From: Acidocella aminolytica 101 = DSM 11237
GTDB lineage: Bacteria; Pseudomonadota; Alphaproteobacteria; Acetobacterales; Acetobacteraceae
NCBI RefSeq assembly: GCF_900129125.1
Contig: NZ_FQVJ01000013.1
Span: 1 to 64,000 of the forward strand
Length of the DNA stretch: 64,000 nucleotides
Direction of reading: 5' to 3'
A program made the position numbers and the translations under genes. Positions 38,985-46,770 of the stretch are shown piece by piece (the stretch's first letter is position 1; each line of letters begins with the position of its first letter). The notes below the pieces were generated by a model. It was not told the origin of the DNA, searched no databases, and saw only the letters and a list, made by a program, of their open reading frames with translations.

Positions 38985-39753
38985 GGTTACCACCTGGAAC
39001 GTAAACTCTGTCCGCACGCGCGAGGCGCATGTGGCAGATTTTCTGGCGCGCGAGCAGCCGGATTTCCTGCTGTTGCAGGAGATTAAATGTGAAGCGCACC
39101 AATTCCCAGCCATGGCGTTTTCCGCGCTGGGGTATGAGGCGGAAATTGTCGGGCAAAAATCTTATAATGGCGTTGCCATTCTGCATAAGGGCGGCGCGAA
39201 GGTGACGCATAAGCGCTTGCCCGGCATGTATGAAGAAGATTCTCATGCGCGCTTCGTGGAGGTGCGGGCGCACGGGATGAGAATTGGCGGGCTGTATCTG
39301 CCTAACGGCAATTCCGGCGGGGATGTAGGCTACCAATATAAACTGCACTGGATGGCCGCATTGCGCGAACATGCGGCGGCAATGATGGAGGGCGATGAGG
39401 ATTTCATCCTGGCCGGGGATTATAACGTCTGCCCGACCGACGCAGACTACGCCCCCCGCGCTCTGCGCGCGAATGACGCGCTGGTCCGCCCGGAAACCAG
39501 AGCGGCGTTTCATGCGCTGCTGCATACCGGGCTGACGGAGGCCGTGCGAGCGCTGCACCCGCGCGAGACACTTTACACCTTCTGGGATTATCAGGGCGGG
39601 GCTTGGGACCGCAATATCGGCCTGCGGATTGACCATGCTCTGCTGTCTCCACGCCTTGCGGAGCGGCTGGTGTCTGTGACCATCCATAAAGATGAACGCG
39701 CCAAGGCCCAGCCCTCGGACCATGTACCCGTCTCGGTTACGCTAACCGCCTAA
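38977..39753 (+). CDS. xthA: Exodeoxyribonuclease III
   Basis: A 258-residue AP endonuclease/3' exonuclease of base excision repair. Motifs visible are TWNVNSVRTRE near the start, the metal-binding glutamate in FLLLQEIKCE, AGDYNVCPTDAD with catalytic Asp and Asn, LRIDHALLS and the C-terminal PSDHVPVSV with the catalytic His. No ATG fits; the TTG at 38977 (L-I-K-V-T-T-W) overlaps the ErpA stop region and gives the normal family N-terminus. ATT at 38980 is less likely. Downstream lies a perfect 11-bp stem-loop shared with the convergent suf operon. Confidence 0.92.
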   Translation: MIKVTTWNVNSVRTREAHVADFLAREQPDFLLLQEIKCEAHQFPAMAFSALGYEAEIVGQKSYNGVAILHKGGAKVTHKRLPGMYEEDSHARFVEVRAHGMRIGGLYLPNGNSGGDVGYQYKLHWMAALREHAAAMMEGDEDFILAGDYNVCPTDADYAPRALRANDALVRPETRAAFHALLHTGLTEAVRALHPRETLYTFWDYQGGAWDRNIGLRIDHALLSPRLAERLVSVTIHKDERAKAQPSDHVPVSVTLTA

Positions 39754-39765
39754 AGGGCAAAACAA

Positions 39766-39795
39766 GTTTAAGCCGCTTCAGAGGGCGGCTTAAAC
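39766..39795. terminator. Bidirectional stem-loop between xthA and sufA
   Basis: GTTTAAGCCGC (39766-39776) and GCGGCTTAAAC (39785-39795) form a perfect 11-bp stem with an 8-base loop. The right arm includes the sufA stop codon (39790-39792). It lies between two convergent transcripts and is A/T-rich at the foot on both sides, so it could end transcription from both. There is no long T-run on either side. Confidence 0.6.
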
Positions 39796-40158
39796 GTGGA
39801 AGCTCTCACCGCAGCCGCAACGGCCCTTCTCATTCGGGTTCTCGAAAGTAAAGCCGCGCGTCAACTTGTCCTCCCGGTAGTCCATCACCGTGCCGATAAG
39901 GAACAGCGTGGCCTTGCGGTCCACCAGAACGGTGAGTTCCTGGGACTTCACTACCTCATCAGACGCACCGGGTGCTTCCACCCAGCTCATCTCGTATGAC
40001 ATCCCAGAACACCCTTTAGTGCCAACAGAAATGCGCAGCAACTTACCCTTTTCGCCCCCCTCATAGAGCTTGCGCAGGCGCGTGGCCGCGGCATCCGTCA
40101 GGGTCATCAGCGGCGGGAGTTCGCGCTTCTTGGGTGCGGCGGTGTGCATAACGTCCAT
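39790..40158 (-). CDS. sufA: SUF-system A-type Fe-S carrier
   Basis: A 122-residue HesB/IscA-family protein, the last gene of the SUF operon. Cysteine ligands are in ISVGTKGCSGMSYEM (about residue 51) and KGRCGCGESFHV at the C-terminus. The N-terminal 17 residues (MDVMHTAAPKKRELPP) are an extension relative to E. coli SufA. It probably carries clusters from SufBCD to targets. Spacing to the DUF59 gene upstream is 9 bases. Confidence 0.9.
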   Translation of the reverse strand: MDVMHTAAPKKRELPPLMTLTDAAATRLRKLYEGGEKGKLLRISVGTKGCSGMSYEMSWVEAPGASDEVVKSQELTVLVDRKATLFLIGTVMDYREDKLTRGFTFENPNEKGRCGCGESFHV

Positions 40159-40167
40159 GTCTTTACC

Positions 40168-40545
40168 TCAAAACATATTCAGCATGAGGCGGGCTTCCTC
40201 GCTCATGCGGCTCTGATCCCAAGGCGGGTCCCAGACGGTTTCGACGGTTATGTCGCCCACGCCATCAATCTGCACGATGGCGTTGCGGACCATTTCCGGC
40301 AGTTCCTGCGCTGAGGGGCAGCCGGGGGCGGTGAGTGTCATTTCAACCTTCACATCGCCATTTTCAGCCAGTTCTATCGCGTAGATCAGGCCGAGTTCAT
40401 AAATATTGACCGGAATTTCCGGATCATAAACCGTGCAGATGGCACCGATCACTGCTTCCTCGGTCACGCGGGGGGCGGTTTCGCCATCGGGCGTCCAGCT
40501 TGTCACCGGCTGCATCTGGTCCGGTTCGGGTTTTGTGTCAGCCAT
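40168..40545 (-). CDS. sufT: SufT-like DUF59 (MIP18-family) Fe-S maturation protein
   Basis: A 125-residue protein with the DUF59 core: EEAVIGAICTVYDPEIPVNI, then YELGLIYAIEL and the conserved cysteine region TLTAPGCPSAQELPEMVRNA, ending in VETVWDPPWDQSRMSE. These features define the SUF-associated DUF59 group (TIGR-type SufT), needed for Fe-S protein maturation. The preferred start is MADTKPEPDQ at 40545, whose ATG overlaps the SufU stop by 8 bases; the longer frame to 40656 lies in sufU and is a shadow. Confidence 0.9.
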   Translation of the reverse strand: MADTKPEPDQMQPVTSWTPDGETAPRVTEEAVIGAICTVYDPEIPVNIYELGLIYAIELAENGDVKVEMTLTAPGCPSAQELPEMVRNAIVQIDGVGDITVETVWDPPWDQSRMSEEARLMLNMF

Positions 40546-40963
40546 TGGCGGTATCTCCTGCACTTCCGCCTTTGGCAATGGCGTCTCGAAGGGCACTCCA
40601 GGGGAGCGTCGCGCACCGAAGGCGGGAAGGATATTGCGCAATGCCTGCAAGCGCATTCAAGTCTCCCAATTCCGGGTTTTCCTGCCCGGTTTTCACGAGA
40701 TGTTCGAACCTGTCACTCAATATGGCGATCTCACCGTCAGTTTTGCCGGTGGCTGCCTCGCACATCAGCTCCGCGCTGGCGACAAGGATGGCACATCCAT
40801 CGGCCTCATGGCGCACATCAGCACCACTGAGAAAAACGCTCACCATATCACCGCACATGCGGTTCTCACTTTTTCCCTCAACGTCAAACACAGCCGGACG
40901 GCCTGCATGATGCGGGTGGCGGCTGCGGTCGAGCACGATGGATTGGTAAAGCGCCTCACTCAT
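40538..40963 (-). CDS. sufU: SufU-type scaffold / sulfur-transfer protein
   Basis: A 141-residue protein of the IscU/NifU fold. It shows LYQSIVLDRSRHPHHAGRP, then the ligand cysteines in NRMCGDMVSV, EADGCAILVAS and SRLRCATLPW. The layout matches SufU, a zinc protein that takes sulfur from SufS, rather than IscU. The ATG overlaps the sufS stop. Its presence beside SufS instead of SufE tells which sulfur-transfer partner this SUF machine uses. Confidence 0.9.
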   Translation of the reverse strand: MSEALYQSIVLDRSRHPHHAGRPAVFDVEGKSENRMCGDMVSVFLSGADVRHEADGCAILVASAELMCEAATGKTDGEIAILSDRFEHLVKTGQENPELGDLNALAGIAQYPSRLRCATLPWSALRDAIAKGGSAGDTANG

Positions 40964-42198
40964 GCGAAGATCTTTCTTACCCTCTCCAGGCCGGTTGCCA
41001 GGGCGTCAATTTCCTCGGGCAGCGTATAGAGGCCAAAAGTGGCCCGCGCGGTGCTGGAAACACCAAGGCGGCCCATCAAAGGTTCGGCGCAATGATGTCC
41101 GGCGCGCACAGCAATGCCCTGGCGGTCCAGCAACGTGGCAATGTCGTGCGCATGAGCGTCCTTCATCACGAAGGAGATCACGCCGCCGCGGTCCTGCGCG
41201 GAACCCAGGATACGCAGCCCTTCGATCCGGCTGAGTGTCGCCAGCGCGTGCTCGGTCAAATACTGCTCATGCGCGGCGATTGCATCAAAGCCGATGGCGC
41301 GGACATAATCGATGGCGGCGCCAAGCCCGATGGTTTCGATGATGGCGGGGGTGCCGGCCTCAAAACGATGAGGCGGCTTGGCCCAAACGGATTTTTCGTA
41401 GGAAACGGAGGCAATCATGTCGCCGCCTCCCATGAAAGGCGGCATCGCCCCCAGAATTTCGGCCTTGGCGTAAAGCACGCCGACGCCGGTGGGGCCGTAG
41501 AGCTTATGGCCGGAGAAAACGTAGAAATCTGCGTCGATGGCCTGCACATCCACGGCCCTGTGGACGATGGCCTGTGCGCCATCCAGCAGGATCTTCGCCC
41601 CATGTTCATGCGCGAATTTCGCCAGCCGCTCGACCGGGGTATAGGAGCCGAGCACGTTGGACATATGGGTGAGCGCTAGCAACTTCACCTTGCCATCGGC
41701 AAAGACGTCCTCAAGAGAGTTCCAGTTCAGCTCACCGGAGTCAGTGATTTTGATAATCCGCAGCTCGGTACCGTGGGCGTCACGCAGCATTTGCCAGGGC
41801 ACGAGATTAGCGTGGTGCTCCATCTCGGAAACCGCAACAGCATCACCCGGCTTCAGCACGGTGCGGCCCCAGCTGTAAGCAACAAGGTTGATGCTTTCCG
41901 TCGCGTTGCGGGTGAAAACAATTTCCTCGCGCGAGGCGGCGTTGAGAAGCTCCGCCACCTTGTCGCGTACATTCTCATACGCGTCCGACGCTTTCTCGGA
42001 CATATAATGCAAACCGCGATGGACGTTTGCATATTGCTCCTCCATCACGAAGCGCATGGCCTCAATCACCTGTTTCGGCTTCTGCGCGGAGGCGCCGGAA
42101 TCCAGGAAAACGAAGGGCTTTCCATGCACTTTCTGCGACAGGATCGGAAAATCCTGACGGAAGCCATGTACGTCCAGCGCAGGCAAAGTGATGCTCAT
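40960..42198 (-). CDS. sufS: SufS cysteine desulfurase
   Basis: A 412-residue PLP enzyme that strips sulfur from cysteine. The PLP lysine lies in FYVFSGHKLYGPTGVGVLY (about residue 230) and the persulfide cysteine in VRAGHHCAEPLM (about 365), with the short extended lobe of class II desulfurases. The N-terminus FRQDFPILSQKVHGKPFVFL is standard. It overlaps sufD upstream and sufU downstream by 4 bases each. No SufE is present in this operon. Confidence 0.96.
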   Translation of the reverse strand: MSITLPALDVHGFRQDFPILSQKVHGKPFVFLDSGASAQKPKQVIEAMRFVMEEQYANVHRGLHYMSEKASDAYENVRDKVAELLNAASREEIVFTRNATESINLVAYSWGRTVLKPGDAVAVSEMEHHANLVPWQMLRDAHGTELRIIKITDSGELNWNSLEDVFADGKVKLLALTHMSNVLGSYTPVERLAKFAHEHGAKILLDGAQAIVHRAVDVQAIDADFYVFSGHKLYGPTGVGVLYAKAEILGAMPPFMGGGDMIASVSYEKSVWAKPPHRFEAGTPAIIETIGLGAAIDYVRAIGFDAIAAHEQYLTEHALATLSRIEGLRILGSAQDRGGVISFVMKDAHAHDIATLLDRQGIAVRAGHHCAEPLMGRLGVSSTARATFGLYTLPEEIDALATGLERVRKIFA

Positions 42199-43295
42199 TG
42201 CTTAGTCCACCAGCTTTCCAGAACCTCCTCGAACAACGCCTTGGAGGCGTCATGCGTGACAGGTTCCAGCGCTTCCTCAAGAAAGGCACGGATGAGGATT
42301 TGCCTTGCCTCCGCCTCGGGAATGCCGCGCGAGCGCAGGTAAAACACCTGCTCCTCATCCAGGGCGCCGATGGTCGCGCCGTGGGAGCATTTCACGTCAT
42401 CCGCGAAAATCTGCAGCTCAGGCTTGATGTCCATTTCCGTCTCGGGGGAGAGCAGAAGCGCTTGGCTCATCTGGTAGCCATCTGTCTTCTGGGCGATCTG
42501 GTCCACCTCGATCTTGCCCTGGAACACAGCATGCGCCTTGCCCGCAAGAACCGACTTAACCGTCTGGCGCGAGGGGCAATTGGGCGCCTTGTGGCGGATG
42601 ATGGTGGTGAAATCGCCGTGCTGCGTGCCACCCAAAAGCTGCGCGGCATTCAGATGCGCTAGCGCGTTCTGGCCCAGCAGATTGGCCTCGATCTCCGTGC
42701 GGGAAATCCTGGCGCCCAGCGTCAGGGTGAAATGCTCATAAGAGCCTTGGCCTTCGATATCGGCATAGATGGTGGTGGTGTTGAAGGCTTCAACGCTTTC
42801 CTCCTGCAGGCGGAAATGCTGGAACTTCGCGCCTTCAGCGACCTCGACCTCGAACACGGCGTTCTGCCAATATGTGCCCTCGCCCTGGTTCAGCTCAATC
42901 AGCGCGAATTTCGCCCCCTGCCCCAGCTTGACGCGATGGCGCGGGTGAAAGGCAAAGGGTGTGATGCCGTCAGACTGCGAGATCAGCAGCAGCTCTCCGG
43001 CATCCTGCCCGGCGGGGATTTCGATATTGATGCCGTCCTGGGCGTAATCGGCATTGATCAGCGCCATCGGCTGGGTGCCCTGCCCCTCAACCGGGACAAA
43101 CGGCTTGGCATACGCGAAACCGCTGGACAGCGCCGCATTCAGCACACCATTCAGAAACACGAAACGCGGGAACGGCAGGTCTGGCAGGTCCGGCGTGGCT
43201 GCTGCGGCAGGCGGTGCGCCGAAGGTGACGGCCGAAAGCGGGCGCAGATCAGTATAGCGCCAGGCTTCCAGCTTTTTGGTGGGCAGAGCGACCAT
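42195..43295 (-). CDS. sufD: Fe-S assembly protein SufD
   Basis: A 366-residue component of the SufBC2D scaffold. The right-handed beta-helix core lies at about residues 110-300 and the C-terminal helical domain ends with DDVKCSHGATIGALDEEQ, then FYLRSRGIPEAEARQILIRA, the SufD/SufB consensus. It is shorter at the N-terminus than E. coli SufD (423), as is usual in this group. It overlaps sufS and lies 2 bases from sufC. Confidence 0.95.
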   Translation of the reverse strand: MVALPTKKLEAWRYTDLRPLSAVTFGAPPAAAATPDLPDLPFPRFVFLNGVLNAALSSGFAYAKPFVPVEGQGTQPMALINADYAQDGINIEIPAGQDAGELLLISQSDGITPFAFHPRHRVKLGQGAKFALIELNQGEGTYWQNAVFEVEVAEGAKFQHFRLQEESVEAFNTTTIYADIEGQGSYEHFTLTLGARISRTEIEANLLGQNALAHLNAAQLLGGTQHGDFTTIIRHKAPNCPSRQTVKSVLAGKAHAVFQGKIEVDQIAQKTDGYQMSQALLLSPETEMDIKPELQIFADDVKCSHGATIGALDEEQVFYLRSRGIPEAEARQILIRAFLEEALEPVTHDASKALFEEVLESWWTKQ

Positions 43296-43297
43296 GA

Positions 43298-44041
43298 TCA
43301 GGCGACTTCCAGCCCTGCATAGCCGCTAGCTTCCAGCTCCAGAGCCAAGGAGGCGGGGCCGGAACGGACAATCTTTCCACCCGCCAGCACATGCACCACG
43401 TCCGGCACAATATGGTCCAGCAGGCGCTGGTAATGAGTGATCACCAAGGCGGAGAATTTCTCATCGCGTAGGGCGTTCACACCTTCCGCCACTATCTTCA
43501 GCGCGTCGATATCCAGGCCGGAATCCGTCTCGTCCAGAATGGCGAGGTGCGGCTTTAGAATGGCCATCTGCAGCATTTCATTGCGCTTCTTCTCACCACC
43601 GGAAAAGCCGACATTCACGTTGCGCTTCAGGAAATCCTCCTTCATCGCCAGTTGCCTCACAGCGGCGCGGGCCAGTTTCAGGAAAGCGACGGCGTCCAGT
43701 TCCTCCTCACCGCGCTTACGGCGGATGGCATTCAGCGAAGTACGCAAGAAATTGGCATTGCCAACACCCGGCAGCTCCACCGGATACTGGAACGCCAGGA
43801 AAAGCCCGGCGGCGGCACGGTCTTCCGGCTCCATCTCCAGAATGTTCTCGCCGTTGAAAATCACTTCGCCTTTGGTCACCTCATAGCCCTCGCGGCCAGA
43901 GAGAACGTAAGACAGCGTGGATTTGCCAGCGCCGTTGGGGCCCATGATGGCATGGATTTCACCATCGGGGATGGTGAGCGTCACACCCTTCAGGATTTCC
44001 GCATCGCCAATACGCGCATGCAAATTCTTGATCTCGAGCAT
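43298..44041 (-). CDS. sufC: Fe-S assembly ATPase SufC
   Basis: A 247-residue ABC-type ATPase that drives the SufBD scaffold. Walker A is GPNGAGKST near residue 35, the signature is VGFSGGEKKRNEM near 148, and Walker B is HLAILDETDSGLD near 172. The DETDSGLD form is typical of SufC. It abuts sufB (shared base at 44041). Confidence 0.97.
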   Translation of the reverse strand: MLEIKNLHARIGDAEILKGVTLTIPDGEIHAIMGPNGAGKSTLSYVLSGREGYEVTKGEVIFNGENILEMEPEDRAAAGLFLAFQYPVELPGVGNANFLRTSLNAIRRKRGEEELDAVAFLKLARAAVRQLAMKEDFLKRNVNVGFSGGEKKRNEMLQMAILKPHLAILDETDSGLDIDALKIVAEGVNALRDEKFSALVITHYQRLLDHIVPDVVHVLAGGKIVRSGPASLALELEASGYAGLEVA

Positions 44042-45486
44042 CAGCCCACCGAACCTTCCAGAGAAACAGCTAATAGTTTTTGTGCCTCAACGGCGAATTC
44101 CATCGGCAATTCTTTCAGCACGTCCTTGCAGAAGCCATTGACGATGAGGCCCACCGAATCCTCTTCCGAGAGACCACGGGAGCGGCAATAGAACAGTTGA
44201 TCCTCGGCGATTTTAGAGGTGGTGGCCTCATGCTCCACCTTGGCCGAGGAATTGCGGTTTTCAATATACGGCACTGTATGCGCACCGCACTGATCGCCGA
44301 TCAGCAACGAATCGCACTGGGTGAAATTACGCGCGCCGGAAGCGCCGGGCATGATCTTCACCAAGCCGCGATAGGTGTTGTTGGACTTACCGGCGGAGAT
44401 ACCTTTGGAGATGATGGTGCTCGTGGTGTTCCTGCCGACATGGATCATCTTGGTGCCGGTATCGGCCTGCTGATGACTGTTGGTGACAGCGACCGAGTAA
44501 AACTCGCCCACCGAGCCCTCACCCTGCAGGATGCAGGAGGGATATTTCCAGGTAATCGCAGAGCCAGTTTCCACCTGCGTCCAGGATATCTTTGAATTCC
44601 GTCCCCGGCAGGCGCCGCGCTTGGTGACGAAGTTATAAATCCCGCCCTTCCCGTCCGCATCGCCAGGATACCAGTTCTGCACGGTGGAATATTTGATCTT
44701 GGCGTCATCAAACGCCACTAGTTCAACCACGGCGGCGTGGAGTTGGTTTTCATCGCGCATCGGCGCGGTACAGCCTTCGAGATAGGAAACGGAAGCACCT
44801 TCCTCCGCCACGATCAGCGTGCGCTCAAACTGCCCGGTATTGCGGGCGTTGATACGGAAATAGGTGGACAACTCCATCGGACATTTCACGCCCTTGGGAA
44901 TAAAGACGAAGCTGCCGTCCGAGAACACGGCGGAGTTTAGGGCGGCAAAGTAATTATCGCCCGCCGGGACCACAGAGCCCAGATATTTGCGCACCAGTTC
45001 GGGGTGTTCTTTCACCGCCTCGGAAATGGAGCAGAAGATCACGCCCGCCTTGGCCAGCGTCTCCCGGAAGGTGGTGGCGACGGAGACAGAATCGAACACC
45101 GCATCCACGGCCACACCCGCCAGCGCCGCGCGTTCATTCAGCGGGATGCCTAGCTTCTCATAGGTTTTCAGCAGCTCAGGATCGACCTCATCAAGCGATT
45201 TCGGCGCGGCCTTGGCTGGCGCGGCGTAATAATAGAGGGCTTGATAATCGATCGGTGGATGATGAACCCGCGCCCAATGCGGCTCCTCCATCTTCAGCCA
45301 CGCCTCATAAGCCTTTAGGCGCCAAGCCAGCAGCCATTCCGGCTCACCCTTTTTGGCGGAAATGAGACGCACAATGTCCGTCGAGAGCCCCTTGGGGAAC
45401 TCTTCCATTTCGATATCGGTGGTGAACCCGTACTTATATTTCTGGGCCGCCAGTTCCTGGATTGTGGCTTCTGTGGTCATGGACAT
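44041..45486 (-). CDS. sufB: Fe-S assembly scaffold SufB
   Basis: A 481-residue scaffold on which clusters are built. Family motifs are [20 protein letters not shown] near the start, [19 protein letters not shown] in the middle, [20 protein letters not shown], and the C-terminal [20 protein letters not shown]. The conserved cysteine of the C-terminal domain ([15 protein letters not shown] region) is present. It is the first structural gene after the regulator, 3 bases away. Confidence 0.97.
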   Translation of the reverse strand: MSMTTEATIQELAAQKYKYGFTTDIEMEEFPKGLSTDIVRLISAKKGEPEWLLAWRLKAYEAWLKMEEPHWARVHHPPIDYQALYYYAAPAKAAPKSLDEVDPELLKTYEKLGIPLNERAALAGVAVDAVFDSVSVATTFRETLAKAGVIFCSISEAVKEHPELVRKYLGSVVPAGDNYFAALNSAVFSDGSFVFIPKGVKCPMELSTYFRINARNTGQFERTLIVAEEGASVSYLEGCTAPMRDENQLHAAVVELVAFDDAKIKYSTVQNWYPGDADGKGGIYNFVTKRGACRGRNSKISWTQVETGSAITWKYPSCILQGEGSVGEFYSVAVTNSHQQADTGTKMIHVGRNTTSTIISKGISAGKSNNTYRGLVKIMPGASGARNFTQCDSLLIGDQCGAHTVPYIENRNSSAKVEHEATTSKIAEDQLFYCRSRGLSEEDSVGLIVNGFCKDVLKELPMEFAVEAQKLLAVSLEGSVG

Positions 45487-45489
45487 AGT

Positions 45490-45942
45490 TCAGGCAACCT
45501 CGTTGATCGTCGGGGCCGGGATACGGAATGCGGGCGGAATTGACGCCGCCGCCATATCGGCCAGGGAAATATGAGAGAGCGCGTTACGGATGGCCTCGTT
45601 CACCGGGTCCCATCGCCCGGCAACGGGGCAAAGAGAGTGGCTCTCACAGGTCGCGGCCGCCCCTTCCACGCAGGAGGTCAGTGCAATGGGACCATCAATG
45701 GCGACAATCACATCCGACACCGGAATATCGGCCAAAGATTTACTTAGCCGGTAGCCGCCGCGCGCGCCGCGTGTGGAAATAACCAACCCATGCCCGGCCA
45801 ATGCTTTCATGACCTTGGCAACAGTGGGTTCCGGCACGCCGATTCCGGCTGCGATACCGGGCGACGTTTCAACGCCCTCAGCCGTGCCCAGGCGGACAAG
45901 GGCGGCCACCGCATAATCGGTCAGGCGTGAGAGTTTCAGCAT
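45490..45942 (-). CDS. SUF-operon Rrf2-family Fe-S regulator
   Basis: A 150-residue winged-helix regulator of the Rrf2 family. The DNA-binding part shows MLKLSRLTDYAVAALVRL and VPEPTVAKVMKALAGHGLV with the wing STRGARGGYRL. Three cysteines, 91, 99 and 105 (C-x7-C-x5-C), should hold an Fe-S cluster; this spacing is that of RirA and SUF-type regulators, not of E. coli IscR (C-x5-C-x5-C). It heads the operon Rrf2-sufBCDSU-sufT-sufA and very likely represses it when clusters are plentiful. The GGGG just upstream of the ATG is a modest ribosome site. Confidence 0.92.
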   Translation of the reverse strand: MLKLSRLTDYAVAALVRLGTAEGVETSPGIAAGIGVPEPTVAKVMKALAGHGLVISTRGARGGYRLSKSLADIPVSDVIVAIDGPIALTSCVEGAAATCESHSLCPVAGRWDPVNEAIRNALSHISLADMAAASIPPAFRIPAPTINEVA

Positions 45943-45954
45943 AACGACCCCATT

Positions 45955-45978
45955 AAACGGACCTAATTAGTCCTGTTT
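45955..45978. promoter_or_regulatory. Probable operator of the SUF operon
   Basis: Twelve bases before the regulator start lies an imperfect 24-bp palindrome: AAAC at 45955-45958, perfect core CTAATTAG (45963-45970), and GTTT at 45975-45978. The flanks GGAC and TCCT are partly symmetrical. A TTTAAT on the minus strand (45952-45957) could be a -10 box overlapping it. Binding by the adjacent Rrf2 regulator is inference from position and symmetry. Confidence 0.55.
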
Positions 45979-46049
45979 CCAAAATGGGCTATCAAGGCCG
46001 GATCGTCAAGCGCGCGTTACACAATGTTGCGCGGCATATAAAGGCCGGT

Positions 46050-46676
46050 TCAGCCGAGTCTGGTGATGAGACCGGGCAGCTCAGCGGGATGCTCGGCGCG
46101 GGCCTCGCCTTTGCCCTCACCATAGCCCCAGGTACAGAATATGGCGGGCAACCCCAACCCGGCGGCGGCGTTCATATCGTTGGCGTGGTCACCGACCATA
46201 ATCGCATCGGTCACTTCAAGCCCGGCCAGCGCGGCGGCTAGGTGGCGCGGATCGGGTTTACGGTAGGGCGTCGAATCCCCACCGACCACGGCGCCAAAAA
46301 ACCGTGCAAGATCCAGCGCCGCCAGCACTTCTTGGGTCGCGCGCATGGGCTTGTTGGTGCAGATGCCAAGCGGCCGTCCCTCATCCCGCAGCGTCTCCAG
46401 AGCCGGAATGATGCCCTCGTAAATCACTGTCTCAATCACCGGGTTTTCGGCATAGATGGTCATGAACCGTTCAAAATTCTGGGCCTGCGCCTGCGTGCCG
46501 CGCGCGGCAAAAGCGCGTTCCACCAGCACCTTGGCGCCATCCCCAATCATACTGCGGACCTCATTCAGAGTCAGCGGGGCGTGGCCGTCTGCTGCTAACA
46601 CCTGATTCAGCTTCGAGGTGATATCTAGCGCGGCGTCGATCAAGGTGCCATCCAAATCGAAAATCACCGCGCGCAT
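46050..46676 (-). CDS. gph: HAD-family phosphatase (phosphoglycolate phosphatase type)
   Basis: A 208-residue haloacid-dehalogenase-type phosphatase. Motif I is VIFDLDGTLIDAAL at residue 4, motif II is ICTNKP near 112, the motif III lysine is in RKPDPRHL near 140, and motif IV is MVGDHANDMNAA near 160. This layout with a helical cap after motif I fits phosphoglycolate phosphatase, which clears 2-phosphoglycolate. Related HAD phosphatases with other sugar-phosphate substrates cannot be excluded. GGAG lies just upstream of the ATG. It is divergent from glmS. Confidence 0.8.
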   Translation of the reverse strand: MRAVIFDLDGTLIDAALDITSKLNQVLAADGHAPLTLNEVRSMIGDGAKVLVERAFAARGTQAQAQNFERFMTIYAENPVIETVIYEGIIPALETLRDEGRPLGICTNKPMRATQEVLAALDLARFFGAVVGGDSTPYRKPDPRHLAAALAGLEVTDAIMVGDHANDMNAAAGLGLPAIFCTWGYGEGKGEARAEHPAELPGLITRLG

Positions 46677-46770
46677 GAAATACTCCGTCGTACAATTTGA
46701 ATCTCCTCTCCTTTGACACAGAGCGTGCGGCAGGGCTACCGCAAAGCCGTTACCATGGAGAGTAAGTCTG

